NCBI RefSeq assembly: GCF_023273875.1
Contig: NZ_CP096882.1
Coordinates: forward strand, 4,092,001 to 4,156,000
DNA from: Pseudarthrobacter sp. SSS035
GTDB taxonomy: Bacteria; Actinomycetota; Actinomycetes; Actinomycetales; Micrococcaceae
DNA length: 64,000 nt
Direction: 5' to 3'
The notes below the pieces were generated by a model, which saw nothing but the letters and a program-made list of their open reading frames with translations, was not told the DNA's origin and did not search any database. Every line of letters starts with the position of its first letter. Position 1 is the first letter of the stretch. The position numbers were made by a program, and so were the translations under genes. Of this stretch, positions 1 through 7,098 are shown in pieces.

Positions 1-519
1 GTTGATGGCGGCGCCCAGTCCGGCCATGACGCCGCAGCCGAGCAGGCCGATGGCGGCAGCATCGGCGTCGGGATCCACCTTGGTGCACTGGCCGGCGGCC
101 ACGAGGGTCTTTTCGATGAACGCGCCGATGCCCAGGGCGGCGGACAGTTCGGTGCCGTCCTCAAGCGTCATCTTCTGGGTGGCGTTGTGGGTGTTGAAGC
201 AGTACTGTGCCTGGCCGCGGTTGCACGCGCGGCAGTTGCCGCAGACGGCCCGCCAGTTGAGCACCACGCGGTCGCCCGGGGCGACGTCCGTGACGTCGGG
301 GCCCACGGCGCTGACCACTCCGGTGGCCTCGTGGCCCAGGAGGAACGGGAAGTCATCGCTGATGCCGCCCAGTTTGTAGTGCAGGTCGGTGTGGCAGACG
401 CCGCTGGTGATGATGTCCACCAGGGCCTCGCCCGGGCCCGGTTCCGGGACCAGGATGGTCTCCAGAGTGACCGGGGCCCCTTTGGAGCGGGCTACGACAC
501 CTTTGACTTTATGGACCAC
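1..519 (-). CDS. mscR: S-(hydroxymethyl)mycothiol dehydrogenase, partial
   Basis: N-terminal 173 codons of a zinc-dependent medium-chain alcohol dehydrogenase; the rest lies left of the window. The readable protein has GVCHTDL (catalytic zinc Cys), GHEATG, and a structural-zinc cluster CGNCRAC followed by C, then GLLGCGVMAGLG before the edge. The segment NWRAVCGNCRACNRG and the later GAFIEKTLV/AGQCTKVDP pattern are those of the actinobacterial mycothiol-dependent formaldehyde dehydrogenase (MscR/AdhE2), which oxidises the formaldehyde-mycothiol adduct and can reduce S-nitrosomycothiol. The start is GTG at 519 with GAGGGAG about 7 bases upstream. A perfect inverted repeat sits just ahead of the start. 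The mycoredoxin gene lies immediately upstream on the same strand, fitting a thiol-redox neighbourhood. Substrate is inferred from family. Confidence 0.88.
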   Translation of the reverse strand, partial: MVHKVKGVVARSKGAPVTLETILVPEPGPGEALVDIITSGVCHTDLHYKLGGISDDFPFLLGHEATGVVSAVGPDVTDVAPGDRVVLNWRAVCGNCRACNRGQAQYCFNTHNATQKMTLEDGTELSAALGIGAFIEKTLVAAGQCTKVDPDADAAAIGLLGCGVMAGLGAAIN

Positions 520-540
520 GAAAGGCTCCCTCAATGCAGA

Positions 541-584
541 TAGACAGAACGGGACCAACACGGATGTTGGTCCCGTTCTGTCTA
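541..584. repeat. 20-bp perfect inverted repeat between mrx1 and mscR
   Basis: Arms at 541-560 and 565-584 are exact reverse complements around a 4-base loop (CGGA). It lies between the mrx1 stop (603) and the mscR start (519), both on the minus strand. It could terminate mrx1, but there is no T-run after it on the minus strand and it ends only about 21 bases before the mscR GTG, so a leader structure or operator for mscR is also possible. Confidence 0.75.
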
Positions 585-602
585 CCACATGAGCTGCCGT
601 GG

Positions 603-860
603 TCAGGCTGCGAGGCGGCTCTTTACCTCGGCAGCGGAGGGGTTGGTGGCGGCGGTGCCGTCCGGGAAGAGCACGGTGGGGACGGTGCGGTTGCCGCCGT
701 TGAGCTTCTCCACGAGGTCGGCTGTGCCCTCCACCTCTTCGATGTTGATTTCCGTGTAGCCGATGCCCTGCGCGTCCAGCTGCTTCTTGAGCCGGTTGCA
801 GTAGCCGCACCAGGTGGTGGAAAACATGGTGATGGTGCCGTTCTCGGGGGTAAAGTCCAC
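603..860 (-). CDS. mrx1: Mycoredoxin (glutaredoxin-like, CGYC)
   Basis: An 85-residue single-domain glutaredoxin fold. The redox motif WCGYC is at about residues 15-19, followed by NGGNRTVPTVLFPDG, which carries the cis-proline (TVP) and GG loop. The CGYC active site and the C-terminal NPSAAEVKSRL pattern match actinobacterial mycoredoxin-1, which reduces protein-mycothiol mixed disulfides in the cytoplasm using mycothiol. The chosen start is GTG at 860 with AGGAG seven bases upstream; the reading frame stays open further upstream to 992, but the extra residues are unlike the family. It lies upstream of mscR on the same strand. The family call is firm; the mycothiol partner is inferred from lineage. 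Confidence 0.9.
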   Translation of the reverse strand: MDFTPENGTITMFSTTWCGYCNRLKKQLDAQGIGYTEINIEEVEGTADLVEKLNGGNRTVPTVLFPDGTAATNPSAAEVKSRLAA

Positions 861-990
861 GGAGTTCTCCTGATAATCGTTGAGGGGTTTCGTTCCCGTC
901 AACGGTAACCCGGGGCGGGCTATTCCCCGCGCTGGCCCGGCGGATGCGGTGCCGGATGACAGTACATAACGCTGATGGCATGCTGGAGCC

Positions 991-1740
991 ATGTGTGGAC
1001 GCTATGTGATGGCCCGGGCCGTGGGTGACCTGCTGGCAGAATTTGATGCCCAGCTGGAAGAGGAAGTGCACCTTCCCCCGTCATGGAATGTGGCGCCCAC
1101 GGACGGCGTGCCCATCGTCCTGGAACGGCTGATCGAGGACAACACTGTGCGCCAGTTGCATGTGGCCCGCTGGGGCCTGGTTCCGTCCTGGGCCAAGGAT
1201 CCGGGTATCGGCCCCAAGATGATCAACGCCCGGAGCGAGACTGTGCTGGAGAAGCCCGCCTTCCGCAAGGCTGTGAAGTCACGGCGCTGCGCTGTGCCGG
1301 CCGACGGGTATTACGAATGGAAGCAGGGGACAGGGAAGGCCAAGCAGCCCTACTACGTCCACCCAGGGAAAAGCAGCGGGCTGGTGTTCGCGGGCCTGTA
1401 CGAGTGGTGGAAGGATCCGTCCAAGGCCGAGGGCGATCCCGGCCGCTGGATGCTGTCCACCTCCATCCTGACCGCAGACACCCCGCCCCCGGGTACCGAG
1501 TCCACGGTGTTCGGCAAGCTCACGGAGTTGCATGACCGGGTGCCGCTGCCCATGGACCGCGCAACCATGGCGTCGTGGCTTGATCCGCAGATCGATGACG
1601 CCGCCTTCCTCGTGGACCTGGTCCGGGCCCACGTGAAGGAAGTCGCGGCCGACTGGCATGTGGATTCGGTCGGCACCGAGGTGGGCAACGTACGCAACAA
1701 CTCCCCGGAACTGATCCGGCCGGTGGAAGCCTTGTTCTAA
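991..1740 (+). CDS. SOS response-associated peptidase (SRAP/YedK/HMCES)
   Basis: 249 residues beginning MCGRY, where Cys2 becomes the catalytic nucleophile after Met removal. SRAP proteins crosslink to abasic sites in single-stranded DNA and protect them. Other family landmarks visible are WNVAPT (about 31-36), RWGLVPSWAKD (about 58-68), INARSET with the conserved Asn/Arg, a conserved Glu in CAVPADGYYEW (about 101-111), and TELHDRVPLP carrying the conserved His. Length is normal. RBS-like TGGAG lies just before the ATG. It diverges from mrx1. I saw no LexA-type box directly upstream, so SOS control here is not shown. Confidence 0.92.
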   Translation: MCGRYVMARAVGDLLAEFDAQLEEEVHLPPSWNVAPTDGVPIVLERLIEDNTVRQLHVARWGLVPSWAKDPGIGPKMINARSETVLEKPAFRKAVKSRRCAVPADGYYEWKQGTGKAKQPYYVHPGKSSGLVFAGLYEWWKDPSKAEGDPGRWMLSTSILTADTPPPGTESTVFGKLTELHDRVPLPMDRATMASWLDPQIDDAAFLVDLVRAHVKEVAADWHVDSVGTEVGNVRNNSPELIRPVEALF

Positions 1741-1764
1741 ACCGGCACCCGGGGCGGCATGCCC

Positions 1765-2187
1765 CTAAACGGTGACCTTGCCGGCGTCGTCCACTGTCCA
1801 CGTGGGGTTGTAGGCAACTTCCCAGCGGAAGCCGTCCGGATCGGCGAAATAGCCGCTGTACCCGCCCCAGGGCTGGGTGACCGGCGCGGCGACGATAGTG
1901 GCCCCGGCCGATGCCGCTTCCGCCATGACCCGGTCCACCGCCTCGGTGCTGGGCAGGTTGTGGCTGAGCGTGATGCAGGGGACCGGGCCGGGGACACCTA
2001 CCCCCGCCTCGGCGTGCATCTGCGCGGCGTCCCACAGGGAAAGGATGAGGCCGTGGTTGACCTGGATGAACACCACATCACCGGGAAACTCGCGGTGGAC
2101 AGGCCAGCCGAGGCCCTCCGCGTAGAACCGGCGGGAGGCGTCAACACTGCGAACGCCTAGTGAGATGAAGTCGACTCTGGGCTGCAT
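1765..2187 (-). CDS. VOC (glyoxalase/bleomycin-resistance fold) protein
   Basis: 140 residues. It starts with a VDFISLGVRSVDASRRFY beta-alpha-beta module and ends with the second module GYSGYFADPDGFRWEVAYNP, the usual paired VOC architecture. Such proteins bind a metal and act as lyases, dioxygenases or resistance proteins; the substrate cannot be told from sequence. The C-terminal FADPDG.RWE signature is a common feature of the broad glyoxalase-like group. The ATG at 2187 has no clear RBS. It diverges from the chorismate mutase gene, the two start codons being only about 19 bases apart. Confidence 0.82.
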   Translation of the reverse strand: MQPRVDFISLGVRSVDASRRFYAEGLGWPVHREFPGDVVFIQVNHGLILSLWDAAQMHAEAGVGVPGPVPCITLSHNLPSTEAVDRVMAEAASAGATIVAAPVTQPWGGYSGYFADPDGFRWEVAYNPTWTVDDAGKVTV

Positions 2188-2194
2188 GCTTCGA

Positions 2195-2206
2195 TACTGT
2201 CAGAAG
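2195..2206 (+). promoter_or_regulatory. Leaderless -10 (TACTGT) for chorismate mutase
   Basis: A TANNNT hexamer at 2195-2200 lies 6 bases before ATG 2207, and no Shine-Dalgarno sequence is present. This spacing is the usual actinobacterial arrangement for a transcript starting at the A of ATG. Inferred, not measured. Confidence 0.45.
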
Positions 2207-2527
2207 ATGGCAACAATTCAAGGAAACGATAGGGACGCTTTGGCCGACAAAGAACAGCTCGCTGCCGTTCGGATTGCGGTAGACGAAGTTGACGAGCAGA
2301 TTGTCACCCTCATTGCGCGGCGTGAACGCCTGATCCGGATCGCCGGAACCCTGAAGGGGGACGACGCTGAAGTCCGCGCCCCCGGCCGGGTGGAACGGGT
2401 GATCGAGCATGTCCGGGCCGCCGCGAAAAAGAAGGACATTGATCCGGACATTGTGGAATCAACTTACCGGGCCATGATCTCGGGGTTCATCAAACTCGAA
2501 ATGAAGGTCCACAGAGAAAGCAGCTGA
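2207..2527 (+). CDS. Chorismate mutase, AroQ type
   Basis: About 106 residues, all helical. The pattern AVRIAVDEVDEQIVTLIARRERLIRIAGTLKG (helix 1 with the active-site Arg) followed by RVERVIEHVRAAAKKKDIDP and VESTYRAMISGFIKLEM (helix 3) is that of AroQ-class chorismate mutases, which convert chorismate to prephenate for Phe/Tyr. There is no signal peptide, so it is cytoplasmic. The frame is open upstream to 2165, which would overlap the divergent VOC gene; ATG 2207 gives the shorter, likely form and fits a leaderless transcript. In this family activity may depend on a DAHP synthase partner; none is in the window. Confidence 0.85.
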   Translation: MATIQGNDRDALADKEQLAAVRIAVDEVDEQIVTLIARRERLIRIAGTLKGDDAEVRAPGRVERVIEHVRAAAKKKDIDPDIVESTYRAMISGFIKLEMKVHRESS

Positions 2528-2533
2528 CGCTGC

Positions 2534-2570
2534 GCAGGTGCTGTCCGGACACGGTTCCGGCAGCACCTGC
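2534..2570 (+). terminator. Hairpin after chorismate mutase
   Basis: GC-rich stem: 2534-2548 pairs with 2557-2570 with one bulged T. It begins 7 bases after the stop codon. No strong T-run follows. Confidence 0.6.
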
Positions 2571-2582
2571 CGCGGTGTTCCC

Positions 2583-2636
2583 TAGAGCGTTTCGTCGACT
2601 TAGAGCGTTTCGTCGACCTAGAGCGCTTCGTCGACG
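2583..2636. repeat. 18-bp tandem repeat x3 across a gene's stop codon
   Basis: Three units at 2583-2600, 2601-2618 and 2619-2636, nearly identical (TAGAGCG[T/C]TTCGTCGAC plus one variable base). Read on the minus strand each unit encodes V-D-E-[A/T]-L-stop, in frame with the gene that ends at 2618. The gene's last five residues and stop codon are therefore present in triplicate. Confidence 0.9.
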
Positions 2637-3007
2637 GCGACGCCCGACTGGAACTCCCGGCCGTCAGCCTCGCTGAAGGCCGACATGATGTGGCCCTTGC
2701 CCAGGCCATGGACGGCCGCGACGGGGAAGTTGCCGGTGATGGTGCTGCCCGAGTGCGTCACGCCGCCAAGGTCATAGTTTTCCTCGGCGCTCTGGTCATG
2801 GCTGAACGAGTAGAAGGCAATGGCCTCCCCGTTCATGAACTCAATGCCCAAACGTCTTTGCGATGAGTAATCAGGGCTCGCCGCCACCAGTCCCACTACG
2901 TACGCACCTGCCCCCGGTATGTTGCCGTCGATATCAAAGGTTGCCACGAGCTTTTCGTCCTGGGCCTTGATGCTTACGTGCTTGAGGAGTGCGTCATTGG
3001 TGCTCAT
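2618..3007 (-). CDS. Hypothetical protein, 129 aa
   Basis: I do not recognise this family. The product is soluble, acidic and about 129 residues long, with alternating beta-type segments (VATFDID, GAYVVGLVAA, LGIEFMNGEAIAFYSF, STITGNFPV, KGHIMSAF) and no signal peptide or membrane segment. ATG 3007 (MSTNDALLKHV) has GGAGG about 12 bases upstream and is preferred to the more upstream in-frame start at 3043. The last codons and stop are tandemly repeated downstream (2583-2636), so stop readthrough would add six-residue increments. It diverges from the SOS-boxed dnaE2 cassette. Confidence 0.75.
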   Translation of the reverse strand: MSTNDALLKHVSIKAQDEKLVATFDIDGNIPGAGAYVVGLVAASPDYSSQRRLGIEFMNGEAIAFYSFSHDQSAEENYDLGGVTHSGSTITGNFPVAAVHGLGKGHIMSAFSEADGREFQSGVAVDEAL

Positions 3008-3082
3008 GCCACAATCCTGCCTCCCTGCTGCCCGTCCGTCCACCCCTGTCTAGGTTTTGTCGGAGCGTCGTCGTAGACTCAA

Positions 3083-3108
3083 GGTATTCGAACATGTATT
3101 CGAATACC
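3083..3108. promoter_or_regulatory. LexA-type SOS box
   Basis: A 26-bp palindrome with 10-bp arms (3083-3092 and 3099-3108). Its core, 3088-3103, reads TCGAAC-ATGT-ATTCGA, one mismatch from the actinobacterial LexA consensus TCGAAC-N4-GTTCGA. It lies about 54 bases before the DUF6504-like gene and so should control that gene and dnaE2 as an SOS operon. Confidence 0.82.
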
Positions 3109-3161
3109 TTGCTTTTGCATCAGCATTTTGCATCAGCTCCGTTCAGTTCCGGGAGGCGCCC

Positions 3162-3497
3162 ATGGGTATGTTCAGCGAGTCCGTGGACGTCGTCTGCACC
3201 CCCGCCGGCCAGCCGCTGAACCTCCAGTGGGCCGGACGGCACTACACGGTGTGCGCCGAGCCCGTCCGGTGGTATGAACGCCGGCAGTGGTGGGCCGAGG
3301 AACGCCGTGCGCCGCTCGGCAGCGGGCCGGGGCTGGTGGACCACGAAATCTGGCGCGTCCAAGTGCAGGCGGACCCGCGGAGTGCCGGCCCCCGGGATGC
3401 AGGGGAGCCGCTCACCCTGGACCTGAGCAGGCATGCCGGCAGCGGCCGCTGGAGGCTCCTGCGGATCCACGACGCCCTCCGGCCGCAAACAGCATGA
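3162..3497 (+). CDS. DUF6504-like protein in the dnaE2 SOS cassette
   Basis: 111 residues. The start is ATG 3162 with GGGAGG upstream. The sequence MFSESVDVV, WAGRHYTVCAEPVRWYERRQWW and DHEIWRVQV is a small Trp/Arg-rich domain resembling what I recall as DUF6504, found beside mutagenesis-cassette genes in actinobacteria. Its function is not established. It follows the LexA-type box by about 54 bases and its stop overlaps the dnaE2 start by four bases (ATGA), so the two are almost certainly translated together. A role with the error-prone polymerase is inferred from position only. Confidence 0.7.
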   Translation: MGMFSESVDVVCTPAGQPLNLQWAGRHYTVCAEPVRWYERRQWWAEERRAPLGSGPGLVDHEIWRVQVQADPRSAGPRDAGEPLTLDLSRHAGSGRWRLLRIHDALRPQTA

Positions 3498-6400
3498 GCT
3501 TCTCCCACCTTCACGTTTCCACGGCCTTCAGCGCACACTATGGCGTTGCCTGGCCCGACGAACTGGCCCAGGTTGCCGCCGCAGACGGCGCAACCGCGCT
3601 CGCGTGCACGGACCGGGACGGCCTCTACGGCACCATCAAACACCTCAAAGCCTGCATGGAAGCCGGCATCGACCCCATCGTGGGGGTGGACCTTGCGGTT
3701 TTCGACGACGACGGCGACCACCGCACCCAGCTCGCCGGCAGGGTAGTGGTGCTCGCCCGCGGCCACAACAACGGGGCGGGCTACCGCGCACTGTGCCGGC
3801 TGGTGTCCGATGCCCATGCCCGCACCTCCGGCAAAGCCGGGGGAGCGGTGCCCGTGGCGGTCACCCGCGCCGAACTCGCCTCCCGCACGCTCGACCCCAA
3901 AACCCTGAAACCGGTCCTGACGGTCCTGATCGGCCCGGATTCCGACGTCGGACGGGCCATGAGCGGCCGGCGCTACCTCCGTCCGCGCACCCTTTTCAAA
4001 AGCTGGCTGGACGCCATGCCCCCCAGAACCCTGGTGGCGGAAGTCGTTTCCCAGCTCACTGCCCCCGGAGCGCCCCTGAGCACCGCCCACGCAGTACGTA
4101 TGCTCAAACTCGCGGAAGAACACCACGTACCGGCCGTGCTCACCAACGCGGTCCGCTACTGCGCGGAGGACGGGGCCGCCACAGCTGACGTACTCGACTC
4201 CGCCCGGACGCTGAAGTCCCTCCCCGAACTCGCGGCCGAACCGCTGCTCCAGCCCAACGGGCAGGCCTGGCTCAAATCATCAGCGCAGATGCTTCAGCTC
4301 GGCAAGGAAATCATCCGCGCCGCAGGGTATGGCGCAGCGGACCTCAAACAGCTGATGGCACAGACCGAGGCGCTCGCCGACTTCTGCCGGATTGACCCGG
4401 TGACTGACATGGGCTGGAAGCAGCCGGTGGTCCCCGAGGCATCGGTCATTGGCATCAGCCAGGACCCGCACGTTGAACTGGTGCAGCGCTGTGAGGCCGG
4501 GATCAGCAGGCGTTTCCCCGGAATATCAGGCTCAGCCCACAAGGACATGCGCTCGCGGCTGGAGCACGAGCTGGGAATCATCAGGAACCTCGGGTTTTCC
4601 TCTTATTTCCTCACGGTCGCGGAGGTCTCCCGGATGATCATGGACATGGGGGTAAGGGCAGCCGCCCGCGGTTCCGGGGCCTCCAGCCTGGTCAACTACC
4701 TGATTGATGTCAGCCAGGTGGACCCCCTGCAACACGACCTGATCTTCGAACGCTTCCTGTCCCGGGACCGGGCCACGTTGCCGGATATCGACATCGATGT
4801 CGAAAGCGCCGAACGGCACAACGTGTACCGGCGGATCTTTGACCGCTTCGGTTCCGAGCGCGTCACGCTGATGAGCATGCAGAACGGGTACCGCGCCCGC
4901 GGTGCCGTCCGCGACGCCGGGATGGCCCTGGGGATGGACGATGACGACGTCGGTGAGATCGCCAAGCAGCTGTGGCGTTTTTCGGCCCGGAAATTCCGTG
5001 AGGCCCTGGTTGAGAAACCTGAGTTGCGGGAGTTCGCCGGCCGGGTGGAACAACGGGACTTCGCCGAAAACCAGCAGCTTGACCTGCTGGTGGACCTTAC
5101 GGAACGGCTGGACCGGCTGCCCCGCCATATTTCCATGCACCCTTGCGGGGTGATCCTGGGCGATGCCACGCTGCTTGACCGGACCCCGGTGCAGCCCAGC
5201 GGACTGGGGCTGCCCATGAGCCAGTTCGATAAACACGACATGGATCCCATGGGCATGCTCAAGCTTGATGTCCTGGGGGTCAGGATGCAGAGCGCGATGG
5301 CGTTTGCCGTCCGGGAAGTCATCCGGATCCATCCTTCCAAAGCGGAAGTGGTGGCGGCAGGGGCCCACCCTGCAGGTCCTGACGGGACCGGGCCGGACTA
5401 CATCGCCGAGAACGGCCACATCGACCTCAACGCCGTGCCGCTGGATGATGAACCAACCTACGAACTGATCCGCAGCACCCACACCCTGGGCTGCTTCCAG
5501 ATCGAGTCGCCCGGCCAGCGGGAGCTGATCGGCAAGCTGGCGCCGCGTGAGTTCAATGACCTCATCATCGACATTTCGCTGTTCCGGCCAGGCCCCATGA
5601 AATCGGACATGGTGCGGCCTTTCCTGGAGCACCGGCACGGCTTCGCACCGGAGGTCTACCCGCACCCCGACCTGAAACCCGTGCTGCAGGAAACGCATGG
5701 GGTCACTGTTTTCCATGAGCAGATCCTGAAAACCTTCCACGTGATGACCGGCTGCGGCCTGGCGCGCGCGGATGAGTTCCGCCGGGCGCTCGGCAACGAG
5801 GTCCACGAGCTGAAAGTGGAAGAGTTCTTCCGAAAGGAGGCCCGGATCAAGGGGTACACCCCGGAAGTAGTGGACAAGGTCTGGGGGACCCTGAAAGCCT
5901 TTGGCAGCTTCGGCTTCTGCAAGGCGCACGGTGCGGCATTTGCCGTTCCCACCTACCAGTCCGCGTGGCTCAAGACCCACCACCCCGAGGCTTTCCTGGC
6001 CGGGCTGTGGGAACACGATCCCGGCATGTACCCCAAACGGCTGCTGGTTGCCGAGGCCCGCAGGCTGGGCATCCCCATCCTGCCGCTGGACATCAACCGC
6101 AGCCAGGCCGAGTACCGGGTGGAACGGGTGACGGACGGGCAGGACGCCGGCAAGCTGGCGATCAGGCTGAGCCTTAACGGCATCTATGGCCTGTCCGGGA
6201 CCGAGCTCAAGCGGATTGTCGCCGGCCAGCCCTACGACTCCCTGGCTGACCTCCGTGCCCGGTCCAGGCTGAGCAAGCCAAGCATCAAAAGGCTCGCCCA
6301 GCTGGGTGCCTTTGACTCCCTGCACCGTGAATCGGGAGGCGCCGCCAACCGCGCGGACCTCGTCCAGCACCTGCAACAGCTCCAGGCCGCGGGCGGTACC

Positions 6401-6982
6401 CGGAAGGGCATCGACATCATGGACGGGCAGCTGTCCCTGCCGCTGGGGGACGTGGAGCTGCGGAACGTCAAGCCCGGGCTTCCCGCGCCCACCCTGGTGG
6501 AAAACGTCCGGTCAGAACTGGACCTGATGGCCATAGATGTCAGCGGGCACCTGATGGACAGCCACCGGCCCATGCTGGACCGGCTGGGGGTCACCACTGC
6601 AGACAAACTGTTGAGCCTGCGCAACGGCACCGAGGTGCTGGTGGCCGGGGTGCGCATCGCCACCCAGACGCCGCCCATGCGCGGCGGCCGGCGGGTGGTG
6701 TTCATCAGCATCGACGACGGCACCGGCTGCGTCGATTCCGTGTTCTTCCATGAAGCCCAGGAACAGGCGGGGCTGCTGCTGTTCGGCACCAGGCTGCTGC
6801 TGATCCGGGGCACCACCCGGCGGACAGGTCCCCGGGGAATCAGCCTGAGCGCCAGTATGGCCTGGGACCTGAGTAGGGTGGAATCCCTGCCGTTCGCGGC
6901 GGATCGGGTGGAGAACACCGATGTGCCGCATCCTTTGGACGGGATCAGCCGAAGCCTGGCGATTACCGGAATGGGCGGCTGA
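3494..6982 (+). CDS. dnaE2: Error-prone DNA polymerase III alpha-like DnaE2
   Basis: 1162 residues. The order is PHP-like domain (from residue 5), polymerase core with PDIDIDVE at 430-437 carrying catalytic Asp residues, the SLFRPGPM region, a KAHGAAFAVPTYQSAWLK segment, helix-hairpin-helix (LNGIYGLSGTELKRIV) and a C-terminal OB fold (VLVAGVRIATQ, FISIDDGTG). DnaE2 performs lesion bypass after DNA damage. ATG 3494 overlaps the preceding stop (ATGA); a longer frame back to 3287 would lie inside the upstream gene and is rejected. The PHP motif reads L-H-V-S where active PHPs have L-H-V-H, and TDRDGLYG where TDH is usual, so exonuclease activity looks lost. DnaE2 rather than DnaE1 is inferred from SOS box and neighbours. 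No imuA/imuB is adjacent. Confidence 0.85.
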   Translation: MSFSHLHVSTAFSAHYGVAWPDELAQVAAADGATALACTDRDGLYGTIKHLKACMEAGIDPIVGVDLAVFDDDGDHRTQLAGRVVVLARGHNNGAGYRALCRLVSDAHARTSGKAGGAVPVAVTRAELASRTLDPKTLKPVLTVLIGPDSDVGRAMSGRRYLRPRTLFKSWLDAMPPRTLVAEVVSQLTAPGAPLSTAHAVRMLKLAEEHHVPAVLTNAVRYCAEDGAATADVLDSARTLKSLPELAAEPLLQPNGQAWLKSSAQMLQLGKEIIRAAGYGAADLKQLMAQTEALADFCRIDPVTDMGWKQPVVPEASVIGISQDPHVELVQRCEAGISRRFPGISGSAHKDMRSRLEHELGIIRNLGFSSYFLTVAEVSRMIMDMGVRAAARGSGASSLVNYLIDVSQVDPLQHDLIFERFLSRDRATLPDIDIDVESAERHNVYRRIFDRFGSERVTLMSMQNGYRARGAVRDAGMALGMDDDDVGEIAKQLWRFSARKFREALVEKPELREFAGRVEQRDFAENQQLDLLVDLTERLDRLPRHISMHPCGVILGDATLLDRTPVQPSGLGLPMSQFDKHDMDPMGMLKLDVLGVRMQSAMAFAVREVIRIHPSKAEVVAAGAHPAGPDGTGPDYIAENGHIDLNAVPLDDEPTYELIRSTHTLGCFQIESPGQRELIGKLAPREFNDLIIDISLFRPGPMKSDMVRPFLEHRHGFAPEVYPHPDLKPVLQETHGVTVFHEQILKTFHVMTGCGLARADEFRRALGNEVHELKVEEFFRKEARIKGYTPEVVDKVWGTLKAFGSFGFCKAHGAAFAVPTYQSAWLKTHHPEAFLAGLWEHDPGMYPKRLLVAEARRLGIPILPLDINRSQAEYRVERVTDGQDAGKLAIRLSLNGIYGLSGTELKRIVAGQPYDSLADLRARSRLSKPSIKRLAQLGAFDSLHRESGGAANRADLVQHLQQLQAAGGTRKGIDIMDGQLSLPLGDVELRNVKPGLPAPTLVENVRSELDLMAIDVSGHLMDSHRPMLDRLGVTTADKLLSLRNGTEVLVAGVRIATQTPPMRGGRRVVFISIDDGTGCVDSVFFHEAQEQAGLLLFGTRLLLIRGTTRRTGPRGISLSASMAWDLSRVESLPFAADRVENTDVPHPLDGISRSLAITGMGG

Positions 6983-6998
6983 GCGGCCGCGGGTCCCG

Positions 6999-7028
6999 TT
7001 GGTCGGCCTCCCGGGAAACCGATAGCAT
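6999..7028 (+). promoter_or_regulatory. Candidate thrS promoter
   Basis: TTGGTC at 6999-7004 and TAGCAT at 7023-7028 are spaced by 18 bases in the dnaE2-thrS gap. A leader of about 65 bases would follow. I see no T-box specifier or antiterminator pattern in it. Confidence 0.4.
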
Positions 7029-7098
7029 TGACGATGGCTGGCTGTGGTCCCCGTACGCCGCAAGCTATGAAGCCTAAAACTTTGAATAGGAGACACCC

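Noticed and set aside
2583..2636. attachment-site or CRISPR-like repeat
   Set aside because: Units are contiguous, have no spacers, and read as codons of the adjacent gene.
3287..3493. Longer N-terminus for dnaE2
   Set aside because: Lies inside the DUF6504-like gene, and the ATGA overlap at 3494 gives a normal PHP start.
4532..6376. 614-codon antisense ORF inside dnaE2
   Set aside because: GC-rich shadow frame; it has no recognisable domain and overlaps a clear polymerase.
6983..7098. T-box riboswitch ahead of thrS, hisS or alaS
   Set aside because: No specifier loop or T-box sequence could be found in any of the leaders.
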